Positions 25,301 to 36,300 of a DNA stretch of 64,000 nt are shown piece after piece. The DNA comes from Bidens hawaiensis. Taxonomy: Eukaryota > Streptophyta > Magnoliopsida > Asterales > Asteraceae. Each line of letters opens with the position of its first letter. Positions within the stretch are counted from its first letter, which is position 1. Below the pieces are notes generated by a model. That model searched no databases, was not told where the DNA came from, and saw nothing but the letters and a program-made list of their open reading frames with translations. The stretch spans positions 1-64,000 of the forward strand of contig JAIQDT010009094.1 in the NCBI GenBank assembly GCA_021521415.1, in the 5' to 3' direction. The translations under genes were made by a program, and so were the position numbers.

Positions 25301-28300
25301 CCACGGTTCTCTCAACTATACATTTACGATACTGAAAATGAAATATCAAATAGACGAGACATATTTCGGTACGTCACTTAACTCTTTTAATTGTTTTAAT
25401 TATTACATTCATATTTGTATAAAAACTGATATTTTTTTAATTAGACGTAATTTGATTTTTTGCCCTGTCCATGTTTTTATGTAGGGAAACAGATTCAACT
25501 GATAAATTGTTGGACAACCAAATTATTTGCTTCCTCAAGGACATGTTGGATTCTCATAATCCGTTGGTTAAAAGTTATCGGATTGCAAGGGATTGTTTTC
25601 AACAAAACCCAAATTTGGATTTAAAGTTGAGAATAATTGGAACACGCAAAGGAGACGCAAGGACGTACAACCTCCCAACAACTTCTAAAGTTGCAGCATT
25701 GATCGTTGGTGATATTGGTGATGCAGTTGATAAAAGAGATATTATTGTCACAACTCAAAGTGGATCTTTGAAACGTATTAGTGAATTGCATCCGTCATAT
25801 GTTCCTCTTAAGTATCCTATTTTTTTCCTATATGGTGACGATGGTTATAGTATTGACATACTGCATCGTAATGTTCGAGGTTCGACAAAAAAAAACGCAA
25901 GAAGTGCACTATGCGTGAATTTTGGGCGTACAGATTTCAAGATAGGCCAGACAGCTACCCGCTAACTTTAAATGGCGGAAGACTGACTCAGCAGCTGTTT
26001 GTAGATTCGTACACGATGATAGAGACTCAAAGGTTGCATTATGTACGCACACAACAAAAAAATCTTAGGTCTGAAACTTATGAAAACCTAAGAAATCTAC
26101 ATTCGGCTGGAACATCTGACGTGTCCTCTGCTGGCCAACGTATTATTTTACCTTCTTCATTTACCGGAGGTGCTCGGTATATGATGCAAAATTACCTTGA
26201 TGCAATGACTATATGTAGATGGTTTGGTTATCCCGATTTCTTTATAACCATAACATGCAACCCGAATTGGCCGGAAATCAAACGATTTTTACGAAATAAA
26301 AATCGAAAGTCCGAAGACAGGCCCGATATATTATGTCGGGTATTTAAAATGAAGCTTGATTCATTGATGAAAGATCTAAAGGATAAAGCTTTGTTGGGGA
26401 AGCTTCAAGCTGGTATGTTTTATTTTTGTAGTTCATAATAACATTGGTTTTTTAAGATATTGTTGATTATAATTATCAAAATTAAGCTATCAAAACAATT
26501 AATTTTAACATATGTTATCTTTTTTTTAAATAAGTTATCTAATTCACAACTACTTATATCATGCAGGTGTGTACACAATTGAATTTCAGAAACGTGGATT
26601 ACCCCATGCACACATTTGCCTTTTTTGCATTCTGAGCACAAAATTCATAATCCGGAGTGTATAGACAACTTTATCTCTGCAGAAATTCCAGATAAGAATG
26701 AAGATCCGGAGTTGTATTCGCTTGTAAGCGACCACATGATGCATGGTCCATGTGGTGTTACTCACCCTCAATGCACTTGCATGGTGGATAACGAATGCTC
26801 AAAAAATTTCCCAAAGAAACTTCAAAACGAAACGTCCATTGATTCTAATGGCTTTCCTGTTTATCGAAGAAGAGACTTGGGTAATGTTGTTGTTAAGTCT
26901 GGGGTAAATTTAGACAACAGACATGTTGTTCCTTATAACAAGAAACTGTTAAAAAAATATCAAGCCCATATCAACGTTGAATGGTGTAATCAAGAGGGTT
27001 CGATAAAGTATTTATTTAAGTACATTAATAAAGGTCTCGATCGTGCAACTATATCCCTTGTACAAAACAATGCTGCTAATCAAGATGAAAATGTAGACGA
27101 AGTTAAGGCATTTTATGATTGCAGATTTCTGTCTACATGTGAGGCGGCATGGAGAATATTTGCTTTTGATGTGCATTATAGATTTCCTTCAGTTACTCGA
27201 CATCCGTTTCATTTACCCGGTCAACAGACAGTTGTGTTTGCAGATGATGATGATGTTGAAGACGTTTTAAACAAACCCACTGTTGGTTTGTCAAGATTCA
27301 CTGGTTGGATGGAGTGTAACCAGAAATATGATCTTGCACAAACCCTAACTTACGCAGAGTTTCCAACAAAATTTGTTTGGAAACAAGACGCAAGGGTTTG
27401 GGAGCTTCGTAAACGTGGTTTTTCCATCGGTCGAATTCATCATGTTCCACCCGCCTTTAATGAAGCATACTTTTTAAGAATTTTGTTAAATAAGGTTAAA
27501 GGTCCTAAATGCTTTGAAGATATTCGTAAGGTTGATGGTGAAGTGTGTGCTACGTATAGAGATGCATGTTATAAAAGAGGGCTTCTAGATGATGACAACG
27601 AGTATATAGAAGCTATTGAAGAAGCAAGTCATACTGCAAGTGGTTACTACTTACGCAGTTTATTTGCAACAATGTTAATCACATATAGTTTATCTCGGGC
27701 GGACGATGTTTGGGAAAAGAGTTGGAAGTTTTTAATTGATGGCATTCTATATAAACAACAAATAGAGCAGAAAAATAAAGGTATCAAATGTTTTTCTTTT
27801 ATTTTTTATAGATTTATCACAAATATGTTTATAAAAAACCTAATTGTTTAACAATTTTTTTATTGCCTACAGATTTGGTACTTTCAGAAGCCCAACTAAA
27901 GAACCTCGCTCTACTTGAAATTCAAAACTTCCTGTTGCGAAACAATTGTAGTTTACGTTGTTTTCCCACCATGCCTTTCCCTGATGATGATTCAATTTCC
28001 GCATCAACAAATCGTTTTATGAACGAAGAACTTGCGTACGATACACATCATATGACAGGTGAGTTTGAACGACTTTATAGTTCGTTAACAGATGAGCAAT
28101 GCAGTGTGTTTAACGAGATAATGGAAGTAGTAGATGCAAAAAATGGTGGTGTTTTCTTTGTTTATGGATATGGAGGCACGGGAAAAACATTTTTATGGAA
28201 GACTTTATCTGCTTCCAAACGATCGAAATCAAAATTCGTTTTAAGTGTGGCTTCAAGCGGTATAGCATCTTTGTTACTTAAAGGAGGTAGAACCGCTCAC

Positions 28301-29533
28301 TCTAGATTTCTAATTCCTATAAATCTAACTAAGGATTCTACCTGTTCAATAACAAAAAATCCAGATGTTTGCAACTTAATTAAGCAAACTGATCTGATTA
28401 TCTGGGACGAGGCTCCTATGATACATAAGCATGCATTTGAAGCTTTGGATAGGAGTCTCAAAGATGTTTTAAAAGGTGTTAACCGTGATAGTACTCGAAA
28501 GCCATTTGGGGGGGAAGTTGTTGTTTTTAGGGATGACTTTCGTCAAATACTACCCGTAATACAAAATGGATCACGTAGTGATATTGTTAATGCGTCACTT
28601 TGTTCGTCCCATTTGTGGTCCAATTGTAAAGTTCTGAAGTTAACCAAAAACATGAGGTTAACTGTCGGGTGTAACCCATCCGATTTTGAAGAGGCCTCCC
28701 AGTTCGCAAATTGGTTGTTGGAAGTTGGTGAAGGTACACTTGGTGGTGACAATGATGGTAATTCAGTTATAGAAATACCAAATGATCTTTTGATCGGTGA
28801 TTCTGCTGATCCACTTTCAGAACTTATTGATTTTGTTTATCCTGCATTATTGGATAATTTTAATGATATTTCTTATTTCCAAGAAAGGGCCATACTTGCA
28901 CCCTTAAACGAGGTTGTCCAAGATATTAATGACAGATTTTTAACTTTCTTTCCGGGAGAAGAAGTTGAATATCTAAGTTCGGATAGTATTGACAACTCTG
29001 AAACTGTCGGGCCTGGTTTCGATCAAGCATTGCACTCACCGGACTTTCTAAATGGTTTGAAGCTTTCTGGTATGCCTAATCATAAATTGGTTGTAAAAGT
29101 TGATGTCCCAGTAATGTTGCTAAGAAATATTGATCAGAAAAACGGTTTATGCAACGGAACAAGATTACAGATTATTCAATGCGGTAGGCATTTTATTGAA
29201 GTAAAGGTCATTTCGGGTACAAACATTGGTCATCGCACTTACTTAACTCGAAGTACACTAACTCCTACAGATAAAAAATTGCCAATCAAGTTGAAAAGAA
29301 GACAGTTTCCTATAGCGGTTTGTTTTGCAATGACAATTAACAAAAGTCAAGGCCAATCCCTAGCAAGAGTTGGAATATATCTTCGACATCCGGTGTTTAC
29401 ACATGGTCAGTTATATGTGGCTTTATCCAGAGTGAAGAGTAGAGCCGGAGTTAAAATGCTTATTTTAGACAAGGAGGGTAAAGTTACAAATCAAACTTCA
29501 AATGTGGTTTATAAGGAACTTTTTAATATATGA
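22349..29533 (+). pseudogene. Helitron Rep/helicase (HUH endonuclease plus PIF1-like helicase), two one-base frameshifts
   Basis: Eleven exons fit: 22349-22418, 22498-22536, 23172-23279, 23395-23511, 23586-23711, 23826-23954, 24065-24322, 24930-25368, 25485-26412, 26567-27780 and 27873-29533 (about 1,696 residues). The N-terminus is Ser/Asn/Thr-rich with a basic patch (KDKRRHKK). Exon 8 opens with a CxxC zinc motif. The Rep domain has the HUH motif HAH at 26605-26613 and the tyrosine pair in YLFKYINKG from 27009. The helicase has Walker A GYGGTGKT (28166-28189), Walker B DEAP (28406-28417) and the C-terminal TINKSQGQSL and YVALSRVKS motifs. Rep nicks and joins single strands and the helicase unwinds, so together they drive rolling-circle transposition. 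Two defects appear: the A run at 25887-25895 and the T run at 26621-26626 are each one base short. All other phases close. Helicase motif III reads RDDFRQ where GGDFRQ is usual. Confidence 0.92.
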
Positions 29534-29694
29534 AGTTTTTATTTTTTATCCATGGAGTGATTGTAAAGATCGTTTTATTTTTCTTGGAAAGTTATTAACA
29601 ATTGTATATTCTATTATCGTGGCAATATGTATGTATGATTTTTGTTTTTGACTTTAAAATTATCGTTTTATGTTACAAGATTTAATTATTTCAA

Positions 29695-29723
29695 CCCGTG
29701 GCGCCCACGGGTCAATAACCTAG
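29695..29723 (+). terminator. Helitron 3' hairpin and CTAG terminus
   Basis: CCCGTGG (29695-29701) pairs perfectly with CCACGGG (29705-29711) across a CGC loop. Eight bases follow, then CTAG at 29720-29723 and host T at 29724. This hairpin-CTRR arrangement is the rolling-circle transposition stop signal of Helitrons. Confidence 0.92.
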
Positions 29724-30109
29724 TATATTTATATACTAGCTAATAGTTGAGCACCATTTAGAAATATGATTAAAAATTAAATTACTAAAACATCGAATGG
29801 GTTTTAGACTCTTTATGAGTCTTTAATAAAAGTATAAACATTAAAGAGTATAAGTTCATATTTCAGAAGACATGTTTATTAATGAACAGTGATGAAGCTT
29901 AAATTTTTATAAAGTGAGGTCCCCTATTTCATGTGGGGACCAAAAATCACGAACCCTATTTCATGTGAGGGAGACATCAAATAGGCTTTTTAGTGCATTT
30001 AATAAATAATAAAACTTTTAAAGTTAGAATATGTTATTATTAAAAAAAGCATGTTAGTAATTACTACGTTTTAGAAAAAGAAAAAAAAAACGTACCTTAA
30101 TAAAATACT

Positions 30110-31570
30110 AACTTTCCACAAAAGAAGCACAGACTATTCGTCGAGTGAATGCATGAGGACTCTAGAAATATGCTCAAACAGATCCGTTCGTACGTTATGA
30201 AAGGTTTTTGGAACCCAATTCTCTAAAGCGGTCTTGGCATTTACTTGTGGACCATTTTAAAAGGGAGAAGCTTGTTTTCATGAAATACACATAAGATACG
30301 TAAACCATTATCTTATAAGTTTATGTTGTGAAATACGATGCAAGCATAGGTGATTCTTCTAATTTTTGTGCATTATGTTGGTCGTCCTGGGCCTCAAAGT
30401 ATAGTCCAACGACTTTGGAGGATACATATAAAAGCTCGTTTCACCTCCTACCGAGCTACTTCTAGTGCCCTCTTGAATCTTTTCCGTTTATTGGTGTCTG
30501 AAGACAAAAATGTTTTCACAAAACAAGCATCGTTTGTGGATATCTCGTCGGCAAGAAAATATTTGTATTTGTATTGTGACCCCCTACAGGCCCGTCTCAA
30601 TGTCCCTGGAGGCCTAAAACTAAAATGTTGAGGCATTTTTATTTTCTTTTCTTTATGTGTATAGCGCTAAAGAGTATACAATAATTATAAAATATGAATG
30701 ATATGCCGTGATAATGGATATGAAGCAATCATCCTTAACTTGTAGCTCATCATTAAGTTACTAATTATAAAATAACTCTACTTTCAAAATCTCATAATAC
30801 ATAACTCTTATTTAAGATGGAGCCCCTATAAATCTGGAGGCCTAAAGCCATTATCTCATTTAGCTTACCAACGAGACGGCCATGCCCCCTACATAATATG
30901 AACGATCATATGTGGTTCTATTGTGCACATTCTTGTTTAATGACGATTGATTGCATATGTTGATTTCATTGTTGGAACTCGCACCAAACAATATGTGTCA
31001 AAACCTTAAATCTTGCGAGGCTACCACCTCGAGCATATTCGTATGATGGGGTGATATCCTCCCATGAATTGATCCCGTCATCTCGTCGGAAAATGTCTCC
31101 AAGCTCAGTGTGTATATTTGATATTAATGAGCAATCTCATAAATCCATGCATTATTTCATGTGTCATGTATAAGATTTGCAGATCGCTCATTGTTGGTTT
31201 ACACAAATGTTCACGTCATACATTTGAATAATACCGGCTCAAAAGAGATCAATAGATTTACGTGAAACTCTTGACGACATGTTTAGATACTTATCACGCA
31301 CGTCAGGAATTGTCATGTAAGCTAGTTTATGTACACTTCTGCAACTCGCTACAAATCTTATACCTCTGGAATCCAAATATACCCTAAAAAGGGGATATTG
31401 CTATTCCATGTCGTCCAAAATCCACAAGAATAATCCTCGGCGCATTTGAAACCTTTCCCTAAACATGGACCATACAAACAATCTTTGGTGTGATCTCGCA
31501 AATGTGTGGGAGCAGCTACACGATCCCTATCTATATATGTTATCGTATACGAATGTCATGCATCCATTAA
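30110..31570 (-). pseudogene. PIF/Harbinger transposase (HARBI1-like), decayed
   Basis: Reading the minus strand from about 31560 down gives recognisable Harbinger transposase pieces in several frames: RMRRGLFLWILDD, FGFQRYKIC then LQKCT, SEDIT-like text, EVVASQDL (family EAVASYDLWIWHAFFG), SSNNEINICNQSSL (family NNDINVLNQS), then YFLADEI, FVKTFLSS, NKRKRFKRALEVAR and KRAFICILQSRWTILRGPGRP. Many stops and shifts break it, and a MITE splits it at 30589-30884. This class carries a DDE nuclease that works with a Myb-like ORF1 partner. This copy is dead. The element ends were not located. Confidence 0.82.
30589..30884. mobile_element. Small MITE-like insert with GGCCGTCTC ends
   Basis: It begins AGGCCCGTCTCAATGTCCC with GGAGGCCTAAA soon after. 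It ends GGAGGCCTAAAGCC, then CAACGAGACGGCC. The ends are inverted (GGCCCGTCTC against GAGACGGCC). It lies inside the Harbinger pseudogene between the KRKRFKRA block and the upstream YFLADE to VASQDL part, which explains the break. A related but diverged segment lies near 56545-56820. Confidence 0.6.
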
Positions 31571-31974
31571 AATTAAGAGCATTTGTAATTTGGGTCGTAA
31601 CCGGCTATAGTGTTTTTCGTAACATCAAATTCAAAAGTTAGACCGAGTTGGTGAGCTAGACTAAAATGACAACTTAACATAAAAGTTGAGATAAACAGTC
31701 AAATTATAAAATACATCTAGAAGTAAAATAAGTAACTCATGCTTAGTTAATTTAAAAATATATAGATTTATTTTGACCAAGGGTTTAAAGGAGTCGAGTT
31801 GGAGCTCGTATAAACTCGAACTTGACTCGTTTAAATTAAGAGAGCTCGAGCTTAGTTCGTTTAAGGCTCTGTTTCTAAAGCACATGCTGAACGTGAGTAA
31901 TTTTTTAAAGCTCAGACCTAACTTATTTATTATGTATTAATCATTTAATAATTTGTTTTTTCTGTATCTATAAT

Positions 31975-31977
31975 ATA

Positions 31978-32009
<32 letters not shown>

Positions 32010-32037
32010 CATATATATATACATATATATATATATG
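31975..32037. repeat. TA/TATACA microsatellite
   Basis: A tract of (TA)n with interspersed TACA directly abuts the left end of a MITE. A similar TA tract abuts its right end at about 32373-32389. Confidence 0.9.
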
Positions 32038-32373
32038 GGAGGGTTATTTTGAGAACCATGGTTAGTTTTAAGAACTTTAAGAACTCAATTTTGAACCACA
32101 CATTTAATTAAATGATATGAAATATGTGGCTGAGATTAATTTAATTAAAAAATGAAGTAGGAGAGAAAATAAGTATTTTTGATAATTACACAAGTTTAAA
32201 CGTTAGTTACACATGTGTAAAAAGTCGATTCGATGTGTAAAAAATACCGTAATTTTTTGTACATCACTTACACTTACGTATTACACATGTGTAAAAAAAT
32301 TCGAAAAAAAATTGTTACGTTGTGTTCTTTCGAGTTCTTAAAACTCAAAGTGGTTTTCAAAAGAAATCAATCC
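32036..32373. mobile_element. MITE embedded in a TA microsatellite
   Basis: The left end GGGAGGGTTATTTTGAGAACC and the inverted right end GGATTGATTTCTTTTGAAAACC align over about 48 bp, including TTTTAAGAACT in both. The body is AT-rich without coding capacity. TA-repeat tracts flank both sides, as in MITEs that target microsatellites. Confidence 0.65.
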
Positions 32374-32399
32374 TATATATATATATACACACACACAAA

Positions 32400-32887
32400 A
32401 CCTTTAAAATTTTCTGGTTGTTCCGTACATTCTCTCAAACCACCAGATTGCATTATTTGTAAATGGAGACTTCTCATGCATTTGACCCGAATTCACAGGT
32501 ATGAATCTCACCAAACCTATATATTCCTTAAACGCGTTATAATATCTCATTAAATAAAAATTAATCTCACCACAAATTTGATATGAAAATCCTGTAAAAT
32601 AGGGATATATCAAAAATTAATATATAATTTCTTTAAAAAAATATATATTATTCTATAATTAAAAAACAATTTTATAGTAAAAAAAATAAGCGGTTCATGA
32701 GTCTCACCAAACCCAAATAGCTTTTAAAAGGGTTATAACATATCATTTATTTTTGAAACTCTTTCATAATCAAATACTAAGTTATTATTAACTTCTATAC
32801 TATAAACATATATAAAATCCAAAAAATATATAAATATATAAATGAATAATGTAAAACCACCCCCGTAATATGGGGGATAAAAACTAC
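32400..32887 (+). mobile_element. Short non-autonomous Helitron (same family as 46.2 and 57.7 kb)
   Basis: It shares GGAGACTTCTCATGCATTT and GACCCGAATT, then repeated CTCACCAAACCC and TTATAACATATCATTTAT blocks, with the elements at 46.2 and 57.7 kb. The 3' end has the hairpin CCCCCGTAATATGGGGG followed by ATAAAAACTAC, where the canonical CTAG has become CTAC. The 5' end is lost in TA/CA repeats, so the left boundary is approximate. Confidence 0.7.
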
Positions 32888-32935
32888 TTATGCACACACA
32901 CACATATAGTTATTACTTAAATATTTTTTTTATTT

Positions 32936-33393
32936 GAGTAAACTACAGTTTTCGTCCCTATGTTTATCCAAATCTGCGGTTTTAGTATAATAATTTCAAA
33001 TTTGCGATTTTCGTTCATGTGGTTTCATTTCACTTGCAACTAAACCCGAATTAATTAATTACCATTAAGTCTGGTTGTTAAACCCATCTGCGTGCCCCTA
33101 ACGGGAGGGGGAAGTTTTGTCCTTTTTCTCCCCAAATAAACCCTAGTCATAATTCGCAAGCTCCCTCACGTGAGGGACTGGGGTGTATTTGAGGAAAAAG
33201 GAAAAAAAAAGGACACAACTACCCCCCTTGTGAAGGGCACGATGATGGGTTAAACCAGACTTAACGAGATTAGTGAATTCATGTTTAATTGCGAGTGAAA
33301 TGAAACCACATGGATGTAAATCGCAAATTTGAAACTATTGGACTAAAACTGTAGATTTGGACAAATCACAAGGACGAAAACCACAGTTCACTC
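32936..33393. mobile_element. Mutator-like MITE with long terminal inverted repeats
   Basis: The first about 130 bp (GAGTAAACTACAGTTTTCG onward) recur inverted at the right end (GAGTGAACTGTGGTTTTCG on the minus strand), including CAAATTTGCGATTT and GTGGTTTCATTTCACT in both arms. Flanks TTTTTATTT and TATTTATTT match at 8 of 9 positions, consistent with the 9-bp target duplication of MULEs. No transposase is present. Confidence 0.8.
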
Positions 33394-36300
33394 TATTTAT
33401 TTTTATTATCGTTTTATATATACTATTACTTATGTAAATATATATTTAAGATATGAGAAAATGATTCATATATTGAACAAAATGATCAAATTACAATAGA
33501 GATGTGGGTAAGCGGGCAACAAGCTGCACTGTCACCTCCTTTTGAATTGCAAACCCGGTCCTATTGTAAACAAAGTTATTATATAAAAATTACATATATA
33601 AATAGTAGGTCCGTTTAAACTTGCGCATCAAGTTAAGCTTAATATGTTAGTCTCGAGGTCGAGCTTTTAAAAAAGCTTGAATATAAGTTCGGCCCAAACT
33701 CATTAAAGCTCGTCTTAATTCGAGATTTATCGATCTAATCTCCCGGTAATAATGCATGACTCATTCTGTTTGTACTCATAGTTTTGAGCTTAATAGCTAG
33801 TTTCATCGAGCACCTTTGATTTATAGAAAAGTAAATAAAACTTTAAAAGCAAAAAATATTTTGGACCGCCAACATTTGCTTGAGAAGTTTGAAGGACAAG
33901 TGAAGAAAGGCAGAAAGCGACCAACAGAAGTACGTGGTGCGTAGGTTTCGCACTATCAACAATAGACAAAGCGGCATATTCTGAGAATGTTCTCTTTAGC
34001 ATCCTTTCTTTAAAAAAAAGCATTTATCATGCAAAGAGAAATATATATTATTTATATAAAGTAATTATTATATACCTTATTAATCTAATATATTATTTAT
34101 ATAAAGTAATCATTATATACCTTATTAATCTTGGTGGTCGGTGTCGGCTAGGGAGTTAAAAAATTAAAATCCAAATAACCGATATTCAAACCGATGAATA
34201 CTCTTGGAGTTTGCATTAATGTTTCCAATTGTTTTTCGTTGAGTTCAATACCGTGTAATTACTTAGCCTTAGTTTATGAATGTGTGTATCATATAATCAT
34301 GGTTGTAAAAATCACGCCTATGTTCCTATTAGTCATTGGTCGGTACCCACCGACTAGTCACCAAGCAATAGTTATTCGGTCAAAATTAATCAGAAATGAA
34401 AATTTTATTTATAAAATTTGATGTATGTATGTATGGGTAAAAGAATATGCTTTTAATGTTTAATATTGTGTGTATTAGTCGTTTTTATATACCGAACACG
34501 ATTACTTTGTGAGGTTTTATGTTTTTAGGTGTTTGGAGCTTAAGAAGTTAATTTGGAGTATTAAAGATAATAAAGAGTCAAGCTATAGATGAATGAAAGC
34601 AACCAGAGGCTTGGAATGGATCACGTTCGTCAAGAAAATAAAAAAACAAAGAATTTAGTTCAAGAACCGTCATAAATTACAGCCTGGCCGTAGCTTTCAA
34701 CCTTGATTAGGCATAAAGGGAGGCCGTAAGGTAGACTTTGGAGATCGTGAGGGACTTTCGGCCACCGTAACGACCATCTAGACGCACAAAAAGTCGATTT
34801 TCACAACTTTAAGGAGTATTTAAGGCCCGTTTTCACGGTATGTATTAACTTCTTCATACCCTAGCAGCCTTGAACAATTTTGGGGCTATTCTTCACCATT
34901 TGAACATCTCCCAACCAAGATTTCATCCATGGTGACTCTATCAAACATCAAGTTTATCGTATTCATTATGTTTCTTTGGCTGAACATTTCTTGTAATTAC
35001 CTCCAGGTTTAGGATTCTATGTATTAACCAATTGATTTGGTTTTGTTCATTTATTGAGAGTGAGTTTTGTTTGTTCTGATGATTTAATGAACTTACCTTG
35101 TGAGATTGAAAGTTAACCTGTCTGATTATTATCTATATTGTGTTTCAATATCATAACGTTCATGATTAGGACTTCATGACAGGTATTATTTGATACATCT
35201 TAGTTAGACGGGTGGTCTAGTTAATAGAACCCATTAAGTTCGATTTCCTAATCATCACTAAAAATTATTTTTACGTACGATATCTCCATTAAGGTTGTCT
35301 CAATGAACAAATCTTGGTTATTAGTTAAATAATGAATTTGAAACCTAGGGTAGTTGCTCTTTTCCCATAATCGCTCACAATCAAAATTATTTGCTTGTTA
35401 AGTTTTTTTCACTATTAATCTCTTTCAAATCCGCTTGATCACATCGATTGTCCAAAATTGTTTAATAAAAATAATGAGTTTTACGAGCATTTTTTTATTG
35501 ATTCCCAAAGAGGATGACCTTACTTGCCCTACTAGGTACATATAATTAAGTTATTAACACACGATAACTGCTTTATTTTTTATTAAAGCACGATATCTAC
35601 ATCAATGTTATTTGAAAATTTAAATGTAAATTCCAATCCGATAATCCTAGTTAATCATTAATCTTGCCCCACCGTCCGACTAGCGCTTAACGAGTTTCAC
35701 AACACTTCATTATTGCATATATTCACAGTTGAATAAGGCCATTGAGAAATAAAATATGAATGCTATGGCCCCGGTTGTCAGGTGGTATATTGAAACATAA
35801 GGTCCCATTTACATAGCTTCCTAGTCAGTTACTATTAAGGATTAAGTTGACATTGCTCAGTAGTAACTTATCAATGAGCACACTTGTCACTGCTAATTGC
35901 AGTAGTAACTTATTAATAAGGCCATTGAGAAATAAAATATGAATGCTATGGCCCGGTTGTCAAGTGGTAAATTGAAACATAAGGTCCCATTTACATAGCT
36001 TCCTTGTCAGTTACCATTAAGGATTAAGTATTAAGGATTAAGTTGACATTGCTCAGTAGTAACTTATTAATGAGCACACTTGTCACTGCTAATTAAACCA
36101 AGTTGCCATTGATGATTAACGATAACTTAGTGCAAATAACAATTGCTATTGAATTTCATTCCCATGCAACCTTTTAACAAGTGTGCATATCCCAACAATT
36201 TTCGATGCATGCTTAACAAGAAAGATCATTTCTATTCCTATTAGGGACGTTGCCCTTGGTCCCTAGTCCCCACTAGCTAGGGGTGGTGGAAATCACCCGG

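Larger units (their letters stand above)
13644..29723 (+). mobile_element. Autonomous-type Helitron, about 16.1 kb, carrying RPA70-like, triple-B3 and Rep/helicase genes
   Basis: Helitrons are rolling-circle transposons that begin with TC, end with a hairpin plus CTRR, insert between A and T, and make no target duplication. Here the 5' end TCCTACGATATATTAAAAC begins at 13644 after an A at 13643. The 3' end is a 7-bp stem hairpin at 29695-29711, then eight bases, then CTAG at 29720-29723, followed by T at 29724. All three genes lie inside and point the same way, with Rep/helicase nearest the 3' end. RPA-like genes are known from plant Helitrons. A complete B3-domain gene is unusual cargo. The 5' boundary rests on the motif and the host A, and a search for other copies would settle it. 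Confidence 0.85.

Noticed and set aside
25887..25895. Programmed ribosomal frameshift at the A run in Rep/helicase
   Set aside because: A second deficit of the same kind occurs at 26621-26626 and another in the RPA-like gene; deletion or sequencing error is simpler than three recoding sites.
30350..30631. 93-codon plus-strand frame
   Set aside because: It is antisense to the Harbinger transposase relic and runs into the inserted MITE.
34440..35700. Possible LTR of a large retrotransposon
   Set aside because: No paired copy, primer site or terminal TG/CA with target duplication could be located.
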